A stretch of 64,000 bases of DNA, from contig NZ_KI629785.1 of assembly GCF_000503775.1 (NCBI RefSeq), forward strand, positions 1,425,501 through 1,489,500, read 5' to 3'. The notes beneath the pieces are model-generated. The model saw only the letters and a program-made list of their open reading frames with translations. It was not told the origin of the DNA and did no database searches. Positions 32,623 through 40,867 of this stretch are shown piece by piece; position 1 is the stretch's first letter, and each line of letters starts with the position of its first letter. This DNA is from Brevibacillus panacihumi W25. Lineage in GTDB: Bacteria; Bacillota; Bacilli; Brevibacillales; Brevibacillaceae. Made by a program: the position numbers and the translations under genes.

Positions 32623-33252
32623 TTACTTTGCTTCTTTGATCTCGAACACGCATTTTTCGCCGCCTTTGGCCATGCACGAGGTCTGCTCGACATTGGCTTT
32701 GAGCACGCGGCGGAACAGCGAAAGCTCGCAGCTGCATGCCTGATTGTACTCACGGGCAACTTGCGAAATGGGACAGTTAAATTCCTGGATGCGGTAGCCG
32801 TCTCCGGATTCGACCTTTTCCCATTCCACCATATAGCCTTTGTCATTTTGCAGCTCGGCCAACTTGGCTACACGTTCTTCCAAATCTCCCTGAATCTGCG
32901 GCCGGTAGGTTTCCTCCAGACGATTCTCACGGCGGCGAAAAAGCATTTCCACTTTTCCCATGCCGTCCATGTCTTGCAAATCCCGAAGAAAATCTAGCGT
33001 CAAATGAGAATAATTGCGCGGAAACAATTCATCTGCTTCCTGCGACAAGGAATAAACGTTTGTTGGGCGTCCCATCGCTTGCCGAACCAAGGTAGACTTG
33101 ATCAAGCTATCCCGTTCCAATGTATTTAGATGACGTCTCACCGCCATCTCCGTGATGCCAAGATCGACGGCCATGTCGCTGACTGAGAGCGACCCTCTGA
33201 CCTTTAGCATGTGCAAGATCTGATCGCGGGTGGACGTTCCTTCATTTGTCAT
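32623..33252 (-). CDS. DeoR/ArsR-type helix-turn-helix regulator with C-terminal Cys cluster (SufR-like)
   Basis: A 209-residue protein. Residues 8-65 form a winged helix (SVSDMAVDLGITEMAVRRHLNTLER, with a GRPTNVYSLS wing). The C-terminal domain has cysteines spaced C-x12-C-x-C-x17-C-x7-C (FNCPI, ACSC, TSCMAKGGEKC). The first spacing equals that of the Fe-S regulator SufR; the rest differs. I infer a metal- or Fe-S-sensing repressor. I start at ATG 33252 (AGGGCGG upstream); a GTG nine bases upstream is inside the ribosome site. Targets unknown; mntH is the next gene downstream. Confidence 0.75.
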   Translation of the reverse strand: MTNEGTSTRDQILHMLKVRGSLSVSDMAVDLGITEMAVRRHLNTLERDSLIKSTLVRQAMGRPTNVYSLSQEADELFPRNYSHLTLDFLRDLQDMDGMGKVEMLFRRRENRLEETYRPQIQGDLEERVAKLAELQNDKGYMVEWEKVESGDGYRIQEFNCPISQVAREYNQACSCELSLFRRVLKANVEQTSCMAKGGEKCVFEIKEAK

Positions 33253-33343
33253 ACGTATCACCGCCCTTTCTGTTTATTGTAGCGGATTTCGACACGTTAG
33301 TAAACTAATGAAAGGGTTTTGTATAAAAAATCCGCTTACCTGC

Positions 33344-33778
33344 TTAGAATAGCTCTTTTTCAAGATAAGTACGGACTGCTGGTTCGAATTCACGCAGAGT
33401 GGAAAGCGAATCCTGTACAACCTCATACATCTCGCCGGCAGGCACAGTCGTGTAATCGTTGACCAGATGCTTGCGGAAGTCAGTGACACGGGTTAGAATT
33501 CGGGCTTGCTGCTCGGTAATGACCTGCTCATCGCGCAGAATTTCGACAATATCGCTGTAGCTTCCAGGGTCGCGCATGATAAATCCGTCGATCAACGCAT
33601 TGCCGACATCGATGACCGCTTCAATTGACAGATGCAGACCGCGCTCCATCGCAGCCGTCGCCACCTCGTCTGCCAGTACCGCATCCTTGCCGCGGCCACT
33701 CAGCTTTTCCAACAAATTTATCATCTTATTCATATGGGTAAAAACTTGATCGATACGTTTTGTATTTACATCATACAT
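33344..33778 (-). CDS. yutE: YutE-like HepT-fold protein (DUF86)
   Basis: A 144-residue all-helical protein of the HepT/DUF86 fold, same length as B. subtilis YutE. The HepT toxin motif RX4-6H.. appears as DFRKHLVNDYTTV: the Arg is kept, but the position of the catalytic His is Asn (a His sits two residues after Arg). No MNT nucleotidyltransferase partner lies nearby, so a toxin role is unlikely. AGGTG precedes the ATG and overlaps the stop of a 35-residue membrane peptide gene. Function unknown. Confidence 0.75.
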   Translation of the reverse strand: MYDVNTKRIDQVFTHMNKMINLLEKLSGRGKDAVLADEVATAAMERGLHLSIEAVIDVGNALIDGFIMRDPGSYSDIVEILRDEQVITEQQARILTRVTDFRKHLVNDYTTVPAGEMYEVVQDSLSTLREFEPAVRTYLEKELF

Positions 33779-33788
33779 GTGATTTCAC

Positions 33789-33896
33789 CTATTTCCGCTT
33801 TTTTGCTTTTCGCTTTGCGTAAAAAATGGTAATTGCGAATGTGAGAACAAGGACGAGAAGAACCAATTCCCCTTCCTGCAGGTAGGAATTGCTCAC
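33789..33896 (-). CDS. 35-residue single-span membrane peptide ahead of yutE
   Basis: Starts at GTG (MSNSYLQEGE), with GAGGTG about seven bases upstream. One membrane helix (LVLLVLVLTFAITIFYA) is followed by a very basic end (KRKAKKRK), so the tail should be cytosolic. The TAG stop forms part of the ribosome site of yutE, ten bases on. That arrangement indicates translational coupling and a possible membrane partner for YutE. I know no homologue. Confidence 0.55.
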   Translation of the reverse strand: MSNSYLQEGELVLLVLVLTFAITIFYAKRKAKKRK

Positions 33897-34014
33897 CGGC
33901 TGTCACCTCTTTTCAACCATCAGTATACCAAATTTGTACACGCTGTCACGATTCCCCTTGTACTTTATGTTACAATGATGGAGGTATTTTGCTGGGATCA
34001 AGGGAGGAAGACTT

Positions 34015-34989
34015 TTGGAACGCGAACTGGCACTGGAAATCGTGCGTGTAACAGAAATGGCAGCACTCGCCTCGTCCCACTGGTTGGGACGGGGGAATAA
34101 AAACGAGGCAGATGGAGCGGCGACCGAGGCCATGCGGGCCATGTTTGATACCATCAACATGCGGGGAACGGTTGTCATTGGTGAAGGAGAACTGGATGAA
34201 GCCCCCATGCTCTATATTGGAGAAAAACTGGGACATGCGGATGCAACAGGTCCAGAAGTGGACGTGGCGGTAGATCCGCTCGAAGGCACGACCATCGTAG
34301 CCAAGGGGCATAACAATGCCATGTCTGTCATCGCCATCGGGGACCGCGGCACGTTGCTCCACGCACCCGACATGTATATGATGAAAATGGCAGTCGGAAA
34401 ACGCGCAGCGGGAAAAATCAAGCTCCACGATCCTGTCGACCAAATGATCGAAATCGTCGCGGAAGCCAACAACAAACGGATTCAGGATGTAACCGTCATT
34501 ATCCAGGAGCGGGAACGCCACCAGGCCATCATCGATGCAATCCGGGAAAAAGGAGCCCGCGTCAAACTGTTCGGAGACGGAGATGTAGGGGCTGCAATCG
34601 CTGCCTGCCTCCCTCATACCGGAATCGATCTCTTCTTAGGGATTGGCGGCGCTCCAGAAGGTGTCATCAGCGCAGCTGCGATTAAATGTCTTGGAGGAGA
34701 CATGCAAGCCCAGCTCAAGCCGCAAAACGACAGCGAGCGTGAACGCTGCATTCGGATGGGACTTGCCAACCCCGAGCAGCTTCTCCAATTAGAAGATCTT
34801 GTCCGAGGCGATGACGCTATATTTGCGGCGACTGGCGTGTCTGACGGCGAATTGCTGCAAGGTGTCCGCTTCCTGGGCGACGACATGGTGGAGACCCACT
34901 CCATCGTCATGCGGGCCAAGACCAAGACGATCCGCTTTGTGCGTGCCCTGCACAACACAGAGCATAAACCACATTTACCATTGAGATAG
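34015..34989 (+). CDS. glpX: Class II fructose-1,6-bisphosphatase GlpX
   Basis: A 324-residue GlpX-type phosphatase. WLGRGNKNEADGAATEAMR, GEGELDEAPM, DVAVDPLEGTT and GIGGAPEGV are the metal and substrate motifs. It removes the 1-phosphate of fructose 1,6-bisphosphate in gluconeogenesis. The start is TTG, seven bases after GGGAGG. The DUF3055 gene follows after ten bases and is probably co-transcribed. It stands divergent from the peptide-yutE pair. Confidence 0.93.
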   Translation: MERELALEIVRVTEMAALASSHWLGRGNKNEADGAATEAMRAMFDTINMRGTVVIGEGELDEAPMLYIGEKLGHADATGPEVDVAVDPLEGTTIVAKGHNNAMSVIAIGDRGTLLHAPDMYMMKMAVGKRAAGKIKLHDPVDQMIEIVAEANNKRIQDVTVIIQERERHQAIIDAIREKGARVKLFGDGDVGAAIAACLPHTGIDLFLGIGGAPEGVISAAAIKCLGGDMQAQLKPQNDSERERCIRMGLANPEQLLQLEDLVRGDDAIFAATGVSDGELLQGVRFLGDDMVETHSIVMRAKTKTIRFVRALHNTEHKPHLPLR

Positions 34990-34999
34990 GGGGATACAC

Positions 35000-35269
35000 A
35001 TGGCCCACGATTTGTTTTACCTGTACGACGACACAGAGGAAACCAAAACCCGCTTCGTCAGTTTCATGGCTGAGTCGACGCGCTTCGACCTGGCGATCAC
35101 GACGACAAATCGCTTTTACGGAAAAAAACTGGTGATCAATATTCAAAATGGCCGTTCTGCCATCATCGGACATGATGACTTGAAGGAGGAAGGCTATCTC
35201 GAGTACGCCTTCAACATCAGCGAAGCAGAAGCGCAGGAACTGCACTCCTTTTTGGAAACCGTTATTTAA
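35000..35269 (+). CDS. DUF3055-type small protein
   Basis: An 89-residue acidic protein with DLFYLYDDTEETKTRFVSFM, DLAITTTNRFYGKKLVINIQ and a C-terminal helix (EAEAQELHSFLE). It fits DUF3055, a Firmicute family of unknown function. It starts ten bases after the glpX stop, with GGGGG just before the ATG, and the pair shares the terminator at 35290. Confidence 0.65.
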   Translation: MAHDLFYLYDDTEETKTRFVSFMAESTRFDLAITTTNRFYGKKLVINIQNGRSAIIGHDDLKEEGYLEYAFNISEAEAQELHSFLETVI

Positions 35270-35289
35270 TATTCCAGCCGACTCCGTTT

Positions 35290-35321
35290 GAGGGAAGAGC
35301 CCATGATGCTCTTCCCTCTTT
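35290..35321 (+). terminator. Terminator after glpX-DUF3055
   Basis: GAGGGAAGAGC (35290-35300) pairs perfectly with GCTCTTCCCTC (35308-35318), followed by TTTG. Confidence 0.85.
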
Positions 35322-35427
35322 GCTTTTGCCCAAGAGCCCAATTCTGTCCGGACAACGCTCAAGCAGGGCATCTATCCCGTATACTGCTACTGCACATACA
35401 GACATGGAGAGGAGTGCAGATCGCACT

Positions 35428-35670
35428 ATGCAGCCTTATCAATATGGGCAGGCGCCATATGGCAATGAGCAGGGATACCAAGCGATTCCAGAAGACCAAG
35501 CATATCCTGTATTTTGGCGCCGTCGCAGAAGAGACATTGATTGTAACTTTCCGATCGTAATTCCCTTTGGTCAAAATTTTTATCCGTACCCATATCCCTT
35601 ACCGTATCCTTATCCCTATCCTTATCCACTTCCTACACCTTTCCCCTATGGTGGCTACGGCGGATTTTAA
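35428..35670 (+). CDS. Tyr/Pro-rich low-complexity protein (spore-coat-like)
   Basis: An 80-residue protein. The first part is Gln/Tyr/Gly-rich (MQPYQYGQAPYGNEQGYQ), followed by a basic stretch (FWRRRRRD), a short IVIPFGQNF motif, and then repeated Tyr-Pro dipeptides (YPYPYPLPYPYP) ending GGYGGF. Composition resembles spore coat or crust proteins of Paenibacillaceae. GAGAGGAG lies a long 14-15 bases before the ATG, so start choice is uncertain; an in-frame ATG at 35404 has no ribosome site. Function is an inference from composition. Confidence 0.55.
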   Translation: MQPYQYGQAPYGNEQGYQAIPEDQAYPVFWRRRRRDIDCNFPIVIPFGQNFYPYPYPLPYPYPYPYPLPTPFPYGGYGGF

Positions 35671-35739
35671 TTCGAAAGAAAGATGACTTCTGTTCGGCAA
35701 CAGATGGTATGATCCCCTCTTGGAGACAGTAAAAAGAGT

Positions 35740-37206
35740 TCATGCTTTCATGGATTCTATTCTGTTGAACGGAGGGGTTTTTCCTTTCTTCACTGATGCC
35801 TTTTTTCGCAATACCAGCGTCAACGGCAAACTGACTACAATCAACATTCCCGACAACAGAAAAACATCATTCACTCCAGCTGTCATAGCATTTTTGACCA
35901 AATTCTCACTCGCCCCGACCCCATGCTCCGGCAAAGCGTCCACATGAATAGCTTGACGCCATGCTAAAAGTGTCGTAAACAATCCAATCGCAAGCGCACT
36001 TACGCCCGATCGAGTCCAATTGCTGACAGCTGAAGCATGTCCGTACAATTTCTCTGGTATCTCTTCCATACCCGCATTGGTCAAAGGTGCAGAAGTAAAG
36101 GCAATCCCAATGTTTCGCACCATCATCCACAGCATGATATATCCTGATGAAACCTCTACGGACAACAAATTCATTTGCCATTGACTATAAGCCATGATCA
36201 GCATTCCGATAACCGTAAGCCAAAATGCACCTACTCGATTATACATTTTCCCGATAATCGGCATGACAACGGCCATGACAGCTGAAGCAGGCAATAACGT
36301 AAGGCCGGTTTGAAGCGGAGAAACCTGCTGGATTGTCTGCATAAATAACGGAACAAGATAGACTCCGGCATACAAACTGGCATTAATGATACAACTGAGT
36401 ACAACGCTGATCATAAAGCGATTGTTATGAAAAACTGATAGATGTAAAAGTGGTTCCGGAGTACGCGATTCTCTCCGAACAAAAAGGTAGAGTATCATAA
36501 ATCCACTACCCATAAATACTAGCGTCTGCCAGGCTCCCCATCCCCAGTTGCCCCCCTCGCTAAATGCAATCAACAAGGCAAAGCTGCAATACAGGACCAT
36601 GATCAAACCAGAGATATCCAGAGACGCCTGTGATGAAGGTTGCTGGTGCGGAATGAGACGCACTGCCAGTATAATAGAAAGAATCGCAAGCGGAACATTG
36701 ATCAGAAAGAGCCACTGCCAGCTTAAGTATTGAAGAATTAATCCTGCTATCGTCGGTCCAAATGCAGGCCCCATCCATGCTGCAATCGACCAGAGACTGA
36801 CAGCAAACGCCTGTTTTTCCCGATGAACAGTCTGATAGATAATCGTCATGGTCGTGGGCATGATGATACCACAAAAAAATCCTTGCATCATTCGAAAGAA
36901 AATAAGCGCTATTGGACTCCATGCTACCGCACACAAAAGAGAGGTAAGAGCAAGACCGATCAAAACATACAGATATAGTCGCTTGTTGCTAAATCGATCT
37001 CCCAAAAAGCCGGAAAGTGGAGCGCTTAATCCGGTAGCAAGCATAAAGCCAGTCAACGTCCATTGCATGGTACTTAAATCAGAGTCAAAGCTATTCATCA
37101 AAGACGGTATTGCAACGTTGATTGTACTGGTGTTCAAAACTGATAAAAACGCACCGAAGAATACCGCTATCATAATCGGCCAAAATGAGGTACGGCTTGT
37201 ATCCAT
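35740..37206 (-). CDS. DHA2-family MFS drug exporter
   Basis: A 488-residue transporter with about 14 membrane spans. LNTSTINVAIP in helix 1, SGFLGDRFSNKRLYL (motif A) and MGPAFGPTIAGLI (motif C of antiporters) place it in the EmrB/QacA group, which exports drugs or metabolites with proton exchange. It lies downstream of the oppA-like gene, separated by a weak hairpin, and may belong to the same lower-GC module. Substrate unknown. Confidence 0.85.
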   Translation of the reverse strand: MDTSRTSFWPIMIAVFFGAFLSVLNTSTINVAIPSLMNSFDSDLSTMQWTLTGFMLATGLSAPLSGFLGDRFSNKRLYLYVLIGLALTSLLCAVAWSPIALIFFRMMQGFFCGIIMPTTMTIIYQTVHREKQAFAVSLWSIAAWMGPAFGPTIAGLILQYLSWQWLFLINVPLAILSIILAVRLIPHQQPSSQASLDISGLIMVLYCSFALLIAFSEGGNWGWGAWQTLVFMGSGFMILYLFVRRESRTPEPLLHLSVFHNNRFMISVVLSCIINASLYAGVYLVPLFMQTIQQVSPLQTGLTLLPASAVMAVVMPIIGKMYNRVGAFWLTVIGMLIMAYSQWQMNLLSVEVSSGYIMLWMMVRNIGIAFTSAPLTNAGMEEIPEKLYGHASAVSNWTRSGVSALAIGLFTTLLAWRQAIHVDALPEHGVGASENLVKNAMTAGVNDVFLLSGMLIVVSLPLTLVLRKKASVKKGKTPPFNRIESMKA

Positions 37207-37235
37207 GATTTTCTCCTAACCAACAGAACAGGAGA

Positions 37236-37257
37236 GGACACCCGCTTCAGGGTGTCC
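37236..37257 (-). terminator. Hairpin between oppA-like and MFS genes
   Basis: GGACACCC (37236-37243) and GGGTGTCC (37250-37257) form an 8-bp stem with a six-base loop. There is no good T-run, so it may be an attenuating or mRNA-stabilising hairpin. Confidence 0.5.
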
Positions 37258-37276
37258 CTTCTTGTCAGTTGTCCCT

Positions 37277-38923
37277 TTATTCTGTTTCCCACTCGTTCAT
37301 GTTGATGAACATGCCCACTTCTCTTGGTTCACCCACTAAGATACGCTTATTGACAGCAAGCAGGCGGTAGTCCGCATACAAGGATATTTGAGGGAGATCG
37401 CGCAAGATCAGTTCCTGAATCTTGTTATACGTTTCCTTACGCTTTTGTGCATCGGTTTCCTCGCGTCCTTGTTGGAGTAACGCATCCATTTCAGGATTTG
37501 TATAACCGGACAGATTCCAAGTCGATTGAGAGTTAAAGTAAGAATTGATACTGTTCGGATCAAGCTCAAAGGTCAGCCCAAGGAAGAATAGATCGAACTC
37601 TCCTTTTTTCCCTCTTTGGATATGTGTAGGCATATCGTACTTCTGAACTTGAGCGTTTAATCCAACCGCTTTGAAATTTTCTGCCATGATGTCTGCTGTC
37701 TGTTCCCGTGTTTTGTTTCCGGAGGGCACTTGTATATTGATTTGTTTACTAAAATCCCAATTGGCTTCTTGCAAAAGTTGTTTGGCTTTCTCAGGATCGT
37801 AGCCATAGCCTTTCAAATCCTTGTTGTAGTATGGGTGCATAGACGTAAACGGCAAATCCGTAACCTGGCCCTGACCTCTAAGCAGGCTTTTGACCATCAT
37901 TTCTCTGTTCATTGCATAAGCTAATGCTTGACGAACTCTCACATCAGGGAATGTATTTGTGTTAAAAAATACCATTTGGTAGTTGGTCGGTTGGCCCGCT
38001 TTCGAGATAATATGTTTCATTTCCTGAACCTTTTGAAAATCCTGTACGGCAATGTTCCCGATTCCCGGTACATTCATGTCGATCTCGCCGGATTGGAGCT
38101 GTGCCACAATGTTTGCGGAAGGCATGATTTTAAAGAAAATCCGCTCTAATTTCGGTGCACCACGGTAGTAATCTTTGTTCGCTTCAAGTTCCACAAATTG
38201 GTCTTTTTGATAGCTGACGAATTTAAATGCTCCCGTGGAAACGTTCAGTTTTTGCATGAACTCGTTTTGATGCAAGGTAGACATGTCCACATCTTTGAGG
38301 ATGTGTTTCGGCAAATAGCGAATGTTTCGGCCGATTTGCTCCAGGAACAGATTCGGATCGACCGGAGTCTTGGTGCGGAATTCTACCGTATTTGGGTCAA
38401 TGATCTTTACCCCTTCTATATCGGTTTGTCCTTGTGCAAGCTGCCCTTTTTCATCAAAGCCCGCAAGTAAAGGTGTCCAAGAAGTAAGCGAGGTCATCAC
38501 ATTAGGATTGCCGATCGTTTGAAACGTGAAGAGCACATCTTCTGCCGTAAAAGCTTGTCCATCAGTCCACTTTGCTTGCTGGTTCAGCTTGGCAATATAG
38601 GTCTGATTGTCATTCGTTTCGATACTGTCAGCCAAACGCGGCACAAACTTCAAGGTTGGATCAAGCTCCATCAGCGGCTCAAACATGATCCACGTCAAAT
38701 AGTTGGATGTGACATCTGTCGCATTGATTGGATTCAGTGATCCAGGCGCATTGGTAATCCCAATGAAGACCTGGTTTGCTTTTCCAGGGTCAGCTTTAGG
38801 CTGGCTGGTATTGGTTGCATCGCTATTCGCTGATGGTGTTTGTCCCCCACCACCCGAGCAAGCTGATAAAACGATCAGAGCAGTGATACAAAGCATGTTT
38901 GCAATTCTTTTTCCTATCCTCAT
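37277..38923 (-). CDS. Peptide ABC transporter substrate-binding lipoprotein (family 5)
   Basis: A 548-residue lipoprotein: lipobox LSAC near residue 26, Gly-rich linker, then an OppA/DppA-type domain (PGSLNPINATD, WTDGQAFTAEDVLFTF, VRVRQALAYAMNREMM). It captures peptides or peptide-like ligands on the outer membrane face for the permeases encoded upstream. I start at ATG 38923, eight bases after GGGGGA. Neighbouring AbgB-like hydrolase suggests an amide- or glutamate-conjugated ligand. AT-richer than the core genes. Confidence 0.88.
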   Translation of the reverse strand: MRIGKRIANMLCITALIVLSACSGGGGQTPSANSDATNTSQPKADPGKANQVFIGITNAPGSLNPINATDVTSNYLTWIMFEPLMELDPTLKFVPRLADSIETNDNQTYIAKLNQQAKWTDGQAFTAEDVLFTFQTIGNPNVMTSLTSWTPLLAGFDEKGQLAQGQTDIEGVKIIDPNTVEFRTKTPVDPNLFLEQIGRNIRYLPKHILKDVDMSTLHQNEFMQKLNVSTGAFKFVSYQKDQFVELEANKDYYRGAPKLERIFFKIMPSANIVAQLQSGEIDMNVPGIGNIAVQDFQKVQEMKHIISKAGQPTNYQMVFFNTNTFPDVRVRQALAYAMNREMMVKSLLRGQGQVTDLPFTSMHPYYNKDLKGYGYDPEKAKQLLQEANWDFSKQINIQVPSGNKTREQTADIMAENFKAVGLNAQVQKYDMPTHIQRGKKGEFDLFFLGLTFELDPNSINSYFNSQSTWNLSGYTNPEMDALLQQGREETDAQKRKETYNKIQELILRDLPQISLYADYRLLAVNKRILVGEPREVGMFINMNEWETE

Positions 38924-38948
38924 CAGAATGTCCCCCATTTATTAAGCA

Positions 38949-39878
38949 TTATTTTAAAGCTTTCGGGTCCAATGCATCCCGCAAGCCGTCCCCAATAAAA
39001 TTAATGGCCAATACCGAAACAAGGATCATTACTCCGGGAGGTACCCAGAGCCATGGTTGGTCTGTCAAAACAGACAAGGACTGCGCATCTGTCAGCATAT
39101 TTCCCCAGCTTGCCATCGGAGCTTTTACTCCCATTCCAAGAAAGCTTAGTGCTGCTTCTGTCATGACTGCTCCAGCCATCCCAAACGTTGCATTTACAAG
39201 AATCGGGGCAATTGCATTCGGCAGAATGTGCCCGAACAAGATCCGTGGCGTACTGATTCCAAGCGCAATGCCTGCCTTCACGAAATCAAGCTGCTTCAGT
39301 GATAATACGCTCCCTCGCACCAGACGAGCCACGGAAGGCCAGCCCAGCAACCCCAGCACAAGTATCACATTCGTTAAACTCGACCCCACGACACTCACGA
39401 TGACCAAGATGATCATGAAAAACGGAAACGACATGAAAATATCTGTAATGCGCATGATCACCATGTCGATCCAACCCCCAAAGTATCCGGCAACCGCACC
39501 GACGATCGTGCCAATAGCGATATAAATAGCAACGGCTACCACACCTACCACCAGGGAGACTCGGGAAGCATAGATTAAACGACTCAGTACATCGCGTCCA
39601 ATCTGGTCGGTTCCCAGCCAATGCTCGGCCGATGGCTCTCCCTCGAATACTTCTGTCACCTCATATGGATCATGAGGCGCCAAAAAGGGAGCGAAGATCG
39701 CCATCAAGGTAATGATTGCAAGAATCCCCAGGCCGACTACTGCGAGACGGTGTTTCAAGAATCTTCTGGCAATCATTCTACTGTATGTTTCCTTTCGTTG
39801 CCCCTCCATCTCAACCTCAGTGATCGGGGTATTTCCCTGAACGGAAGGCGGCTGTGTTTCAGTTCGTATACCAGTCAT
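38949..39878 (-). CDS. Peptide ABC transporter permease (OppC/DppC)
   Basis: A 309-residue permease with the OppC-type N-terminal helix, HWLGTDQIGRDVLSRL signature and about six membrane spans. The coupling-helix region reads KAGIALGISTPRILFGHILPN. It forms the channel with the DppB-like protein. It lies 14 bases after that gene and 25 bases before the binding-protein gene. Confidence 0.9.
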   Translation of the reverse strand: MTGIRTETQPPSVQGNTPITEVEMEGQRKETYSRMIARRFLKHRLAVVGLGILAIITLMAIFAPFLAPHDPYEVTEVFEGEPSAEHWLGTDQIGRDVLSRLIYASRVSLVVGVVAVAIYIAIGTIVGAVAGYFGGWIDMVIMRITDIFMSFPFFMIILVIVSVVGSSLTNVILVLGLLGWPSVARLVRGSVLSLKQLDFVKAGIALGISTPRILFGHILPNAIAPILVNATFGMAGAVMTEAALSFLGMGVKAPMASWGNMLTDAQSLSVLTDQPWLWVPPGVMILVSVLAINFIGDGLRDALDPKALK

Positions 39879-39892
39879 GGAAGTCCCCTCCT

Positions 39893-40843
39893 TTAGTTGT
39901 ATTTAATTCGTGGATCGGCAACAGAATACAAGATGTCCATTACGAGATTGGAAAACAAAACCATAACCGCAGCCAATAAATTCAAGGCCATCATGGTTGG
40001 GTAATCCCTTGACATGATGGATTGCATGGTTAGTTGTCCGATTCCTGGCCATTGAAAAATCTGCTCCGTAATGACTGCTCCTCCCAAAAGAAGCGGAATT
40101 TCCATCCCAACTACCGTAATAATCGGGATTAAGGCATTTCGCAAAGCGTGCCTGTTGGTCACCACGAATTCTCGCAATCCTTTGGCACGTGCAGTCCGTA
40201 AATAATCCTGGCCCAAAATCTCCAGCATGCTCGCACGAACATAACGTATCTTTTTCCCTGCTATCCCGATCGCGAGGACAAACACCGGAAGAACCATATG
40301 GTAGAGCGTATCTACGATACCTCCTTCTGTTCCCAATGTTGTCATGCCACCGCTCGGCAACCACGGATTTTTCAGAGCAAAAATGTAGATGAGTCCTAAA
40401 CCAAGAAAAAAGTTGGGAATCGAAATGCCGAGAAACGAGCCCGTTGTCATCAGGTAATCCCACTTGCTGTATTGACGGGTGGCACTAATGATCCCAAATG
40501 GAACAGCAATCAGCACGCCGACGACAATACTTGCTCCCATCAGCGCAACGGTCGGTCCGATTCGTTCACCAATCAACGTTGAGACCGGTTCAAAGCTGCT
40601 CAACGAATATCCCAAATTGCCTTGCAGCAGGTTGCCCATCCAGGTCAAATACTGCATCCAAAGCGGATCGTTCAATCCCAGTTGTTCTTTCCGGAGCTCC
40701 AGTTGTTCGGCAGAAATATTGGGATCGACCATCATATCGACTGGACTTCCCGGAGCCATATTGATGATCAAAAAATTCACAATCGTGATCCCGAGGAGAA
40801 CAGGGATCGAGATGAGGATCCTTCTGACGATATAAACAAACAT
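39893..40843 (-). CDS. Peptide ABC transporter permease (OppB/DppB)
   Basis: A 316-residue permease starting MFVYIVRRILISIPVLLGI, with about six spans. The coupling segment is RTARAKGLREFVVTNRHALRNALIPI, and GGAVITEQIFQWPGIGQL is a family hallmark. I prefer the ATG at 40843, which follows GAAGGTG, over the GTG nine bases upstream, which overlaps it. Confidence 0.9.
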   Translation of the reverse strand: MFVYIVRRILISIPVLLGITIVNFLIINMAPGSPVDMMVDPNISAEQLELRKEQLGLNDPLWMQYLTWMGNLLQGNLGYSLSSFEPVSTLIGERIGPTVALMGASIVVGVLIAVPFGIISATRQYSKWDYLMTTGSFLGISIPNFFLGLGLIYIFALKNPWLPSGGMTTLGTEGGIVDTLYHMVLPVFVLAIGIAGKKIRYVRASMLEILGQDYLRTARAKGLREFVVTNRHALRNALIPIITVVGMEIPLLLGGAVITEQIFQWPGIGQLTMQSIMSRDYPTMMALNLLAAVMVLFSNLVMDILYSVADPRIKYN

Positions 40844-40867
40844 AGTGAACACCTTCTTTCAGGTAGA

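Noticed and set aside
33344..33896. YutE plus small peptide as a HepT-MNT type toxin-antitoxin pair
   Set aside because: The toxin His is missing and the small peptide is a membrane helix, not a nucleotidyltransferase.
35590..35640. Tandem TATCC/TACCC units as a CRISPR-like array
   Set aside because: Units are 5-6 bases without spacers and encode a Tyr-Pro repeat in a good reading frame.
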